Source: Pirellulales bacterium
GTDB lineage: Bacteria; Planctomycetota; Planctomycetia; Pirellulales; Thermoguttaceae
Assembly: GCA_016936015.1 (NCBI GenBank)
Contig: JAFGPV010000137.1
Span: 1 to 45,327 of the forward strand
DNA length: 45,327 bases
Reading direction: 5' to 3'
Shown: one piece after another, positions 31,995 to 39,801 of the stretch
Position numbering within the stretch: the first letter of the stretch is position 1
Layout of the letters: each line of letters opens with the position of its first letter
Made by a program: the position numbers and the translations under genes
The notes under the pieces: generated by a model
Database searches by the model: none
Seen by the model: only the letters and a program-made list of their open reading frames with translations
Told to the model about the DNA's origin: nothing

Positions 31995-32903
31995 ATGTCT
32001 CAATATAAAGCCTTTACCCTTGTGGAACTGCTGGTGGTGATCGCCATCATTGGCATTTTAATTGCGTTGCTGCTGCCGGCGGTGCAGGCGGCCCGGGAGG
32101 CGGCGCGGCGGGCGTCGTGCACCAACAACATGAGGCAGATCGGCGTGGCGCTGCTTCTATACCACGACGTGAACAAGAAATTGCCAGCCGGGTGGACCGC
32201 CTACGATCCGGCGACGGGCAAGCCGCATTGGTTCGGCGTGCCGGGTTGGGGCTGGTCCGCCCGGATTCTTCCTCAGATGGAACAGGCCGCGCTGCACAAA
32301 GGGTCGATCCATTTCGATCTGCCGATCACCGATCCGGCCAACGCGCTGGCCCGCGTGACGGCCATCGCCGGCTACCGCTGCCCCACGGACGTCGGCCGGA
32401 AAACCTTCCTTCTGCAAGGGGGCGGGCCGATCGTAGGCGCCGGCGGCTTTACGCCCGTGGAACTGGCCACCAACAATTACCTCGGCGTGTTCGGCACCGA
32501 GGATTTCCATGAAGTAGTGACCGCAGATTCGTGCGAAGGCGACGGGACGTTCTTCCTCAACAGCGAAGTGCGGATCAAGGACATCCGCGACGGGACGAGC
32601 CAGACGTTCCTCGTCGGCGAGCGGTGCTCGAAGAAGGCGCCCTCCACGTGGGTAGGCGTGGTCACCGGCGGCGAGCACGCGCCGGCCCGGATCTGCGGCA
32701 TCGCCGCCTTCCCGCCGAACTCCGAACTGGAGCCGGAGCATTACTTCCACAATTTCAGCAGCATGCACCCGACCGGCACGAACTTCCTTTCGGCGGACGG
32801 CTCAGTGCGGCTGATCCCGGAAGAAATCGACATGGACATCTACAAGGCGCTGTGCACCCGGAACAACAAGGACAGCACCGGCAGCTTCTTCACCGAACAA
32901 TAG
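31995..32903 (+). CDS. DUF1559 protein with prepilin-type N-terminus
   Basis: The 302-residue product begins [39 protein letters not shown], a type IV prepilin-like signal where cleavage would be before Phe7 (preceding residue is Ala, not Gly). The body and end ('[34 protein letters not shown]') match the DUF1559 consensus 'HpgGaNflfaDGSVrfi'. This family is greatly expanded in Planctomycetota and is thought to form pseudopilin-like surface or secretion structures. ATG at 31995 is chosen because the pilin signal starts there; the upstream ATG at 31944 is not plausible. A hairpin repeat (32926-32991) follows. Confidence 0.92.
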   Translation: MSQYKAFTLVELLVVIAIIGILIALLLPAVQAAREAARRASCTNNMRQIGVALLLYHDVNKKLPAGWTAYDPATGKPHWFGVPGWGWSARILPQMEQAALHKGSIHFDLPITDPANALARVTAIAGYRCPTDVGRKTFLLQGGGPIVGAGGFTPVELATNNYLGVFGTEDFHEVVTADSCEGDGTFFLNSEVRIKDIRDGTSQTFLVGERCSKKAPSTWVGVVTGGEHAPARICGIAAFPPNSELEPEHYFHNFSSMHPTGTNFLSADGSVRLIPEEIDMDIYKALCTRNNKDSTGSFFTEQ

Positions 32904-32925
32904 CGCCCAAGAGAGAGTTTCCTGG

Positions 32926-32991
32926 TGCGGAAAGTCGGGTGTCATGCCGAAGCCAGCGTAGGCATGGCACCCATTTTTCCGACCTTCCGCA
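32926..32991. repeat. Double-arm hairpin repeat after the DUF1559 gene
   Basis: TGCGGAAAGTCGG (32926-32938) is inverted at 32979-32991 with one mismatch; inside, GGGTGTCATGCC is inverted at 32961-32972 with one mismatch. It could be a terminator for the DUF1559 gene. A second candidate is GGGGCTC...GAGCCC followed by TTTTT near 33070-33099. Confidence 0.55.
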
Positions 32992-33148
32992 CGGGAACGA
33001 ATTTGAAGGAGCGCCCCCTCGGACACCATTGACAATCTCCTGTTCCGTACAGATAATTCCGGTGGGATCGGGGCTCGCGGGGAGCCCTGACGGTTTTTCC
33101 CAGTGTTGCCCGTGTGCTCGTGCACGGGCCGGCGTAAGGAGACCCGCA

Positions 33149-33514
33149 ATGGACGACTCGATTCAGTTGCAGGCGGAAGGCAATTACCTAGAAATCACGA
33201 TGACCGGCAAGCTCACCAAGGAGATGTACGAGCAGTTTGTGCCGGCGGTCGAGAAACAGATCCAGGAGCAGGGCAAGCTGGTGATGGTTTTTCGGATGCA
33301 CGACTTCCACGGCTGGACGGCCGGCGCGTTGTGGGAGGACCTGAAGTTCGACCTCCACCACTGGCGCGACATCCAGCGGCTGGCGATCGTCGGCGAAACC
33401 AAGTGGCAGAAGGGGATGGCCGTCTTCTGCAAACCATTCACCACGGCAAAAATAAAATACTTCGACCACGAGAAGCTCGACGAGGCCCGGCAATGGGTCA
33501 AAGAGGAAGAGTGA
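33149..33514 (+). CDS. SpoIIAA-like (STAS-related) protein
   Basis: A 121-residue protein: 'YLEITMTGKLTKEMYEQFVPAVEKQIQEQGKLVMVFRMHDFHGWTAGALWEDLKFDLHHWRDIQRLAIVGETKWQKGMAVFCKPFTTAKIKYFDHEKLDEARQWV'. This is the full SpoIIAA-like family pattern (STAS fold, lipid-binding suggested by structures). AAGGAG lies eight bases before ATG 33149. Longer frames on this strand start inside the DUF1559 gene and are artefacts. A hairpin with arms GCCCGTG (33108-33114) and CACGGGC (33123-33129) stands in its leader. Confidence 0.85.
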   Translation: MDDSIQLQAEGNYLEITMTGKLTKEMYEQFVPAVEKQIQEQGKLVMVFRMHDFHGWTAGALWEDLKFDLHHWRDIQRLAIVGETKWQKGMAVFCKPFTTAKIKYFDHEKLDEARQWVKEEE

Positions 33515-33583
33515 GCCGGCGTCGAATACGGCTGCTTTCAGCAGCCGGGCTATTCGTTCCGCGAGGATTCAAGTTTCCTTTCC

Positions 33584-33658
33584 CAACGCCCCGCAATGGC
33601 AATCGCGGGGGTAACGTGCTGGATTTTACACCCCGGGGATTGCCATCCCCGGGCGTTG
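33584..33658. repeat. CAACGCCCCG palindromic repeat
   Basis: CAACGCCCCGCAATGGCAAT at the left, ATTGCCATCCCCGGGCGTTG at the right. It is the copy closest to the core at 181-255. It lies between two genes of the same direction. Confidence 0.7.
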
Positions 33659-33690
33659 GAGCGATTTTAAGAACTTCATCTTAAGACGCC

Positions 33691-34545
33691 ATGCCTGACA
33701 AATCCATGCAAACGGCGGTCATCAACGATCATCCCTTGGCTTATTGCGACGCGGGAGAGGGGATTCCCCTGCTGTTGGTGCACGGTTTTCCGTTGGATCA
33801 CACGATATGGGACGGCCAGATCGACCCGCTCTCCCGCCGCCGCCGGGTGATCGCGCCGGACCTGCGGGGCTTCGGGCAAAGCGGCGCGGCCGACGGGACG
33901 GTGACGATGGAGCAGTTCGCCGACGACCTGGCCGGGCTGCTGGATCATCTGAAAATCTGCGAGCCGGTGGTCCTCGGCGGATTGTCGATGGGCGGCTACA
34001 TCGCGCTGGCCTTTTGGCGGAAGTACGCCGCCCGGCTCCGGGGCCTGATCCTCTGCGACACCCGCTCCGCGGCCGATACGCCCTCGGGCGCCGCCGATCG
34101 AGAGACCTTGGCCCAGCGCATGCTCGCCGAAGGGGCGGAAACGACGGTGGAATTGATGCTCGCGAAGCTGTTTGCGCCGGCGACCTTCGCCCATCGGCCG
34201 GAGATCGTCGAAGCGATGCAGCGGGTCATGTCTCGGACCAATCCCCGGTCCCTCGCCGCGGCGGTCCGCGGGATGGCCCGGCGGCCCGATTCCACCCCCG
34301 ATCTGCCGCAGATCGCCTGCCCCACGCTGCTGCTGGTCGGCGAAGACGATGCCCTGACGCCGCCGGCCGAAATGCGCGGAATGGCCCAAAAAATTCCCCG
34401 CGCCCGGCTGGCCGTCATCCCGGAGGCCGCCCACCTCGCCCCGCTCGAACGGCCGGCGGAAGTCAATTGGGTTTTCGAGGAGTTTATGGGAGCCTTGGAC
34501 CAGTTGAAAAAGAGCTTTCCGATCGGGCTAAAATTATCATCCTGA
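33691..34545 (+). CDS. Alpha/beta-fold hydrolase
   Basis: The 284-residue product has 'LLLVHGFPLDHTIWDGQI' (oxyanion region), nucleophile elbow GLSMGG (Ser about 99), 'LLLVGEDDALTPP' (acid Asp) and 'IPEAAHLAPLERP' (His), so the triad is complete. The pattern is that of carboxylesterase/3-oxoadipate-enol-lactonase-like hydrolases. Substrate is open. Start codon is either 33691 or 33706; no good SD site decides. A CAACGCCCCG repeat stands just upstream. A plus-strand frame from 33744 to 36338 is a shadow of this gene and the next. Confidence 0.85.
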   Translation: MPDKSMQTAVINDHPLAYCDAGEGIPLLLVHGFPLDHTIWDGQIDPLSRRRRVIAPDLRGFGQSGAADGTVTMEQFADDLAGLLDHLKICEPVVLGGLSMGGYIALAFWRKYAARLRGLILCDTRSAADTPSGAADRETLAQRMLAEGAETTVELMLAKLFAPATFAHRPEIVEAMQRVMSRTNPRSLAAAVRGMARRPDSTPDLPQIACPTLLLVGEDDALTPPAEMRGMAQKIPRARLAVIPEAAHLAPLERPAEVNWVFEEFMGALDQLKKSFPIGLKLSS

Positions 34546-34779
34546 CGGGCACCATCGACAGATGGTCGGCGAAGGATCTCCATCGCCCCCCGAAAACGCA
34601 GATTCTTCGCTGCGCTCAGAATGACCGGGACCTGGGGAGTTCGTCGGAAGTGCGGGGAAATCTGCTTTTTTTATCTCCGGCCTTGTTTTATAATAGATCC
34701 GCTATTCCTTCCGAGCGTCAGCCGGAGTTTTATTGTTCTGCGCCGCGTTTTAGGGCCAAATTCAGCAGGAATCTCGGGA

Positions 34780-36285
34780 ATGCACGTTACCGCGCGTTGC
34801 CCGCAATGTGGAACGTCCCTGAAAATCCGCGCGGAGTTGGCGGGAAAACGGGGTCAGTGCCCAAAGTGCCGGGCGATACTCCGGGTGCCGGAACTCGCGA
34901 ATCAGGCGAAGGGAGTGCCGGACGCATCGCCGCCTTCCGCCGCCGCGGTTCCTCGAACGGCCGCCGAGCATCCGGCGGCGGGGCTGGCCGCGGCCGCCCC
35001 GCCAGCGTTCGAGGACGAGGCAACCCGCCGCCGCAGGCTGCTGGAGGCCCTCGCCGGCGAGATCAAACCGGTGCGGAAATCACCGGCGTACTTGCTGGCC
35101 CTCCCCTTGGTCGCGGTCTTCATGATCCTCCTGCCCTTGCTCTATCTGGGCCTGATCGCCGCCGCGGGATGGCTCGTTTACTACCACGCCGTCCACCACA
35201 CGGGCATGTTGTCCTACGGAGTCGGCCGGGCCTGGATCTTTATCCTGGGGGCGTACTTGGCGCCGATCGTCAGCGGCGTGATCCTGGTTTTTTTCATGAT
35301 CAAGCCCCTGTTCGCGCGGCCGGCGCAGCAGGTCCGCACGCGCTCGCTCACGCCCCAGGGCGAGCCGATCCTGTTTGCCGTAGTGGCCCGGCTGTGCGAG
35401 CTGGTCGGCGCGCCGCACCCGAAGCGGATCGACGTGGATTACCAATTCAATGCCTTTGCCGGTTACCGCCGGGGTTTCTGGAGCATGTTGGGCAACGACT
35501 TCGTGCTGACCATCGGGATTCCCTTGGCCGCCGGCTTGTCGCTCCGGCAGCTTGTGGGAGTGCTGGCTCACGAATTCGGGCATTTCAGCCAAGGCACGGG
35601 AACACGTCTCAGCTATATCATCGGCTCGATCAACGCTTGGTTCGCCCGCCTGGTCTACCAACGGGACACGTGGGACGTCTGGCTGGCGGAAACCACCGAG
35701 CAGGTCGATTTCCGGATCGGCTGGGTGCTGGCCCTGAGCATGCTCTTCGTGTGGCTCTCGCGGGGGATCCTGTGGGTGCTGATGGTCCTCGGTCACGCGA
35801 TCAGTTGCATTCTGTTGCGGCAGAGGGAATACGACGCGGACCGCTACGAAGCCCGCGTGGTGGGGTCGGAGACTTTTGCATCGACCTGCATGCGGATGCA
35901 AATGCTGGGCAGCGCTTACCAATTCGCACAGATCAAGGTTCTCGAGTTCTTACAAGAGGGTTGTTATCCGGACAATCTCTCCCGGCTGACGACCTTTCTC
36001 CACGACCGGATGCCCCCGGAAGTTCGGCAGGAGATCGAGACGGCGGCGGAGCAGAGCCGGACCGGTTTATTCGACACGCATCCCTGCGACAAGGCCCGCA
36101 TCGCCAACGTCCGGCGCGAAAAGGCCCCTGGCGTGTTCCAGGCGGAGGGGCCGGCCAGCGCACTGTTCTGCCATTTCGACGCGTTGGCGCGGAACGTAAC
36201 CTGGGACCTCTATTGCCAGTTGGTCGGCCCGCGGTTGAAACCGAGCGAGATGAAACCGGTCGAGGAACTGCTCAAGCCGTCCTGA
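34780..36285 (+). CDS. M48-family membrane metallopeptidase with N-terminal zinc ribbon
   Basis: The 501-residue product has a zinc ribbon (C7, C10, C27, C30 in 'CPQCGTSLKIR ... GQCPKCRAIL'), a Pro/Ala-rich linker, two membrane spans near residues 105-170, then the M48 zinc motif HEFGH (about residues 264-268) followed by further spans. The rest 'REYDADRYEARVVGSE' gives the third ligand (E in 'DAD' block), as in HtpX/Ste24-type proteases. It is thus an integral membrane protease with its active site in the cytoplasm, possibly for membrane protein quality control. ATG at 34780 is where the ribbon begins; an upstream frame to 34621 lacks support. Confidence 0.85.
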   Translation: MHVTARCPQCGTSLKIRAELAGKRGQCPKCRAILRVPELANQAKGVPDASPPSAAAVPRTAAEHPAAGLAAAAPPAFEDEATRRRRLLEALAGEIKPVRKSPAYLLALPLVAVFMILLPLLYLGLIAAAGWLVYYHAVHHTGMLSYGVGRAWIFILGAYLAPIVSGVILVFFMIKPLFARPAQQVRTRSLTPQGEPILFAVVARLCELVGAPHPKRIDVDYQFNAFAGYRRGFWSMLGNDFVLTIGIPLAAGLSLRQLVGVLAHEFGHFSQGTGTRLSYIIGSINAWFARLVYQRDTWDVWLAETTEQVDFRIGWVLALSMLFVWLSRGILWVLMVLGHAISCILLRQREYDADRYEARVVGSETFASTCMRMQMLGSAYQFAQIKVLEFLQEGCYPDNLSRLTTFLHDRMPPEVRQEIETAAEQSRTGLFDTHPCDKARIANVRREKAPGVFQAEGPASALFCHFDALARNVTWDLYCQLVGPRLKPSEMKPVEELLKPS

Positions 36286-36293
36286 GCCGTCAC

Positions 36294-36357
36294 GTAGAAG
36301 CGGCATCCTGCCGCTTTCCGCGGAGAGAGTATTCTTGATGCGGCAAGATGCCGCATC
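36294..36357. repeat. Double-hairpin repeat
   Basis: Left stem GAAGCGGCA/TGCCGCTT, right stem GATGCGGCA/TGCCGCATC, the same order as at 6491. It lies between the M48 gene and the toxin-antitoxin pair. Confidence 0.75.
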
Positions 36358-36397
36358 TGCGCTTGTTTTTACCCGAAGAAGGGGGTATGATATTTTA

Positions 36398-36670
36398 ATG
36401 GAATTCGAGTGGGATTTCCAGAAAGCCGTCAGGAATTTAGCGAGGCACGATGTTTCTTTTTCGGAAGCAGCTACGATCTTTGGCGATCCCTTGGCGATAA
36501 CGGTTTTTGATCCCGACCATTCCGAGGAGGAAGACCGGTTTTTGACCTTTGGGCATTCCCATGAAGGTCGCCTGCTCGTGGTGTCGCATACGGATCGGAA
36601 GGATCGCCTGCGTATTATCAGCGCACGACAGGCCACACGAAAAGAGCGAATATTTTATGAAGAAGGATAA
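36398..36670 (+). CDS. brnT: BrnT-type toxin
   Basis: A 90-residue protein: 'MEFEWDFQKAVRNLARHDVSFSEAATIFGDPLAITVFDPDHSEEEDRFLTFGHSHEGRLLVVSHTDRKDRLRIISARQATRKERIFYEEG'. This is the BrnT family ('fewDp.Ka..N..KHgvsF.ea..vf.d......D..h...E.R....G....grll.V.yt.r...iRIISAR.A...Er..Ye'), ribonuclease toxins with RelE-like fold. The next gene overlaps it by 14 bases. The longer frame to 36335 runs into the repeat element and is rejected. Confidence 0.9.
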   Translation: MEFEWDFQKAVRNLARHDVSFSEAATIFGDPLAITVFDPDHSEEEDRFLTFGHSHEGRLLVVSHTDRKDRLRIISARQATRKERIFYEEG

Positions 36671-36878
36671 ACACCGTCCGGAAGAAACCGACGATCTCCG
36701 ACCTGAGTATGATCCCTCGGAGTTGACGGGAGGGATTCGGGGCAAGTATTTGAAGAAGTATCAGGGCGGCACGAATCTTGCCCTTCTGGCGCCCGACGTG
36801 AGATCGGCGTTTCCGACCGACGAGGCGGTCAATCAGGCGCTGCGTTCGATCATGCAGGGGTCGCTGCCGCCGCATTGA
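36657..36878 (+). CDS. Probable antitoxin partner of the BrnT-type toxin
   Basis: A 73-residue, acidic protein: 'MKKDKHRPEETDDLRPEYDPSELTGGIRGKYLKKYQGGTNLALLAPDVRSAFPTDEAVNQALRSIMQ'. It is not the usual BrnA (no clear ribbon-helix-helix tail of that family) but has 'EYDPSEL..GvRGKY......GtNlvLLdPDV...Fp.deaVN.ALR', a pattern of small proteins next to toxins. The overlap with brnT suggests coupled translation. Function as antitoxin is inferred from context. Confidence 0.7.
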   Translation: MKKDKHRPEETDDLRPEYDPSELTGGIRGKYLKKYQGGTNLALLAPDVRSAFPTDEAVNQALRSIMQGSLPPH

Positions 36879-36902
36879 GAGCCTTGGCTTTCTCGACACA
36901 CA

Positions 36903-37949
36903 TCATCCGGGAGCAGGTGGAGCAAGCGGCGGGGGTGGCGGGTCCGGGGGCTTCCAGGAAATGCGGGCGTCGGGCAGGGCTTTTTGGAGTCTTTGATAGC
37001 CCGATTTCGTGATCCGAGTTCCCGTTAAGTCGAGGAAGTGGAGATTCTTCAGGCCTTCTAAGTGTTGAAGGCCGGCGTCGGTGATCGGGGCGCCCGAGAG
37101 ATTTAAGCGCCGCAGGCTGGGGATTTGCTCCAATTTGCTCAGGTCGTCATCAGAAGGCTTGCGAGAAGATTTTGAGAAGTCGATTTCCCAGACCCCGCTG
37201 AATAGTTGATCGATTTTTGGCTTGAAAACCCGCAACGACTCCAAGGCCTGTTGTTGCCGATCCCAGCGGTGATAGTGGACGCCCGCCAAACTGCTCAGGG
37301 CGGACGCAAAGACCAGGAACAGGAGCAGTGAGCGGAGATCGAATTGGAATTGGGTACGCCGCAGGGGGAGCGGCGGGCCGGCGTCGGTCGGCGTTACGTT
37401 GCTTTCGGGCAGGGGCGGCAAGACGGTTCCATCTTCGTAGCGAACCTCGACGAAACGACGCAATGCCACCACGGCCTCTTCTTTCCGCCCGGGGGCAACG
37501 TAGAAGTTTTTCTTGAAATCATGGAAACAAAACTGAAGGCGACCTGCGTTGTTTCGCCACGAAAAAAACTTATTTTCGGTATAGCACAGGCAATATCCGA
37601 TTTCGCTCCAAGGCGCGAAAAGTCCCCGGGCGACCAGACCCTTCTCGCGGATTTCGTAAGCAACGGCGAAATATAACGGAGGAAAAATACTGATGAGAAT
37701 AAACCAGAAAAAGAAAGTCATTAATAATGATTTCTCGAAATCGGAGTCTGTTCCCGAAATCCATAGTTCCATTCCAAACAAAAACAGGTAAAGCACCGCG
37801 GAAAGATAGCGGATTTCGTACATTTTTTGCGCGGCCGAGAAGATCAGTTCGCCCGCCTCGGTCCGGGATTGGGCGAAGGCCCGGCGGGAGCTGTCGTAGA
37901 TCCACAGCCACAAGAAGAAGCCCGTCAGAATGATGAGGAGAAGTTCCAT
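36903..37949 (-). CDS. Membrane protein with C-terminal leucine-rich repeats, paralog 1
   Basis: The 348-residue product has an N-terminal span (MELLLIILTGFFLWLWIYD), two to three more spans in residues 45-105, a block 'YEIREKGLVARGLFAPWSEIGYCLCY..NKFFSWRNNAGRLQFCF' that looks like a small beta-sheet (PH-like) domain, another span 'FDLRSLLLFLVFASALSSLAG', and two leucine-rich repeats ('PSLRRLNLSGAPITDAGLQHLEGLKNLHFLDLTGTRITKSGYQRL') with a Pro-rich tail. A paralog with the same order lies directly upstream. No SD site is evident. Function unknown. Confidence 0.75.
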   Translation of the reverse strand: MELLLIILTGFFLWLWIYDSSRRAFAQSRTEAGELIFSAAQKMYEIRYLSAVLYLFLFGMELWISGTDSDFEKSLLMTFFFWFILISIFPPLYFAVAYEIREKGLVARGLFAPWSEIGYCLCYTENKFFSWRNNAGRLQFCFHDFKKNFYVAPGRKEEAVVALRRFVEVRYEDGTVLPPLPESNVTPTDAGPPLPLRRTQFQFDLRSLLLFLVFASALSSLAGVHYHRWDRQQQALESLRVFKPKIDQLFSGVWEIDFSKSSRKPSDDDLSKLEQIPSLRRLNLSGAPITDAGLQHLEGLKNLHFLDLTGTRITKSGYQRLQKALPDARISWKPPDPPPPPLAPPAPG

Positions 37950-38103
37950 GGAAACCGCGTCAGAATAAGTTGACTAATTTTTTAGGAACACTAATCTCCG
38001 CTAATCTCCCCTAATAATCAGTGAAGATTAGTGTAAATCAGCGTTCTTTCGTGCGGAAAGTTGTTTTTAATTTGATCGGTTTATTTTTTCGCGGCTCCAT
38101 AGT

Positions 38104-39189
38104 CTACCGCGGCGAGGGAGGGGGCGGGGGATTGGCCGGCATGATGATCAGGGGCGGCGGATTCGGGGGCATCCACGAGATGCAGGCCTCCGGCAGGGCC
38201 TGTTGTAGTCTCTGGTAGCCTTGTTTCGTGACTTGGGTATTGGTCAGGTTGACGAATTTCAGGTTCTTTAGCGCCGTGATGTGTTTAATTCCGGCGTCGG
38301 TGACCGGGGCGCCCGTGAGATCCAGCCACTGCAAGCGGGGGAATTGCTCCAGGGCGGCCAGGTCTTCGTCGGAAGGCTTGCGGGCGGATTGCGAAAAGTC
38401 GAGCTGCCAGACGTTGGCGGTCAGCCAACTAATTCTCGGCTTGAAGACGTCCAACGTCTCGAGGGCCTTCCGCTGCCGGTCCCAGCGGTGAAACTGGATG
38501 CCCACGATGCCGCTGACGGTCGAGGCGAAGACCAGGAACAGGAGCATGGAGCGGAGGTCGAATTGGAAGCGGGTCCGACGGAGGGTAAGTCGAGGTGGTC
38601 CTCCGTCGGGCATTTCGCTCTTTGGCGGCGGAGCGGCCAGCACCGCTCCGTTTTCGTCGCGGACTTCGACAAACCGCCCCAAGGCCGCCATGACGGCGTC
38701 CCGTTGCGAGTGGGAAACGTAATAGGTCCTCGAAAAATCCCGGAACTGAATTTCCCAGCGCCCTTTCCGGGAACTCCATGAAATAAACTCCTCGGCAGAA
38801 TAACGCAGAGCATAGCGGACTTCGTTCCAGGGAACGAACAGGCCCCGGGCCACCAGGCCCTTCTCATGCACTTCAAAGGCGAACCAATAATACGGCGGGG
38901 GGAAAATGCTCAGGAGAAGAACACACGTGAAGAGCGCCAGATGGAATTGGATAATGATGAGATTATCGATTCCCATTTTTCCGTGCAACCAGAACTGCAT
39001 CCCCAGTTGAAAAAACAACAGAGTCAATAAGATCCCATAGATGAAATACCGATGGCGGTATCCCTTCCGGCCGGCCTTGAGGTGCAGCCTGCCCGCCTCG
39101 GCCCGCGACCGGGCGACCGCGCGGCGGGAGCCGTCGTACATCCACAGCCAGAGGAAGAAACCCGTCAGAACGGCCAGCAGGAGTTCCAT
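38104..39189 (-). CDS. Membrane protein with C-terminal leucine-rich repeats, paralog 2
   Basis: The 361-residue product matches paralog 1 over nearly its full length: MELLLAVLTGFFLWLWMYDGSRRA at the start, 'FEVHEKGLVARGLFVPWNEVRYALRY', 'FDLRSMLLFLVFASTVSGIVG', and repeats 'PRLQWLDLTGAPVTDAGIKHITALKNLKFVNLTNTQVTKQGYQRL'. The tail is Pro-rich. The two genes are in tandem with 154 bases between, which hold a CTAATCTCC/AGATTAG-type repeat. Duplication is clear; divergence is greatest in the loop after the first span. Function unknown. Confidence 0.75.
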   Translation of the reverse strand: MELLLAVLTGFFLWLWMYDGSRRAVARSRAEAGRLHLKAGRKGYRHRYFIYGILLTLLFFQLGMQFWLHGKMGIDNLIIIQFHLALFTCVLLLSIFPPPYYWFAFEVHEKGLVARGLFVPWNEVRYALRYSAEEFISWSSRKGRWEIQFRDFSRTYYVSHSQRDAVMAALGRFVEVRDENGAVLAAPPPKSEMPDGGPPRLTLRRTRFQFDLRSMLLFLVFASTVSGIVGIQFHRWDRQRKALETLDVFKPRISWLTANVWQLDFSQSARKPSDEDLAALEQFPRLQWLDLTGAPVTDAGIKHITALKNLKFVNLTNTQVTKQGYQRLQQALPEACISWMPPNPPPLIIMPANPPPPPSPR

Positions 39190-39213
39190 AGAGATAGGCA
39201 GGAGACGAAATCG

Positions 39214-39732
39214 TTATTCGATCTTTACATTATCGGGTAGTAGGGTTTTCAGGTCGGGAAAGGCCTCGATCAGCCGCAGCACGTCGGCGAGGTCTTTTTG
39301 GCGTTTGCTCTTCCGGCGGGTGTCGTCCTGATAGGCCCAGAGTTTGCCGCGGAGCACGTCTTCCTTTCGGGCGACAAGCATTTTGTAACTTAAGACGGTT
39401 TTTTCCGCCGCATTCTGTAAGAATGACTGGTAACGCGGATCGGTCTGGATTTGGATCCGCAGATCGGATTGCGGATGAGTGAGATTGATGCTGTGCGGGA
39501 AACGCTCGACGCGAAAGCCGTCATGTTCCAGCCGGAGGCAGACGGCTTCGATGTTTTTTGCAACGACGACGAGGTCCAGGTCGAGGCTGACCACCGGCTC
39601 GGCATAGGCGTTGACCGCCAGTCCGCCGATGACGCAATACGGCGTGTGGGTCTCGCGCAGCACGTCCAGGAGCATTTGCAGAACGTCGGCCCGGCCGCCC
39701 ACGACGGATTGAAAGAATTCTTTGGAGGTCAT
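39214..39732 (-). CDS. Nucleotidyltransferase (AbiEii-like)
   Basis: The 172-residue product has 'YCVIGGLAVNAYAEPVVSLDLDLVV' (GG, then DLD), the minimal nucleotidyltransferase motif, with 'RIQIQTDPRYQSFL' and 'SYKMLVARKEDVLRGKLWAY' after it. This pattern fits small AbiEii-like or MNT-type nucleotidyltransferases that act as toxins or antitoxins; here no partner with a HEPN or AbiEi-like domain stands next to it. The neighbours are proS upstream and the membrane/LRR genes downstream on the same strand (24 bases from its stop to their start). Confidence 0.75.
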   Translation of the reverse strand: MTSKEFFQSVVGGRADVLQMLLDVLRETHTPYCVIGGLAVNAYAEPVVSLDLDLVVVAKNIEAVCLRLEHDGFRVERFPHSINLTHPQSDLRIQIQTDPRYQSFLQNAAEKTVLSYKMLVARKEDVLRGKLWAYQDDTRRKSKRQKDLADVLRLIEAFPDLKTLLPDNVKIE

Positions 39733-39764
39733 GGTCGAAGCTCTTTTTCTGGTGAATACAATGT

Positions 39765-39800
39765 CGCCCTCACCCTAACCCTCTCCCATGGGGAGAGGGG
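39765..39800. repeat. CCCTCTCCC palindromic repeat next to proS
   Basis: GCCCTCACCCTAACCCTCTCCC is followed by ATGGGGAGAGGG. It ends one base before the proS stop triplet, so it is the region where proS transcription would end. The same repeat lies within the esterase frame at 4579. Confidence 0.7.
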
Positions 39801-39801
39801 A

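Noticed and set aside
33744-36338. An 864-residue plus-strand frame
   Set aside because: It crosses the alpha/beta hydrolase and the M48 gene in another frame; both of these have complete family motifs.
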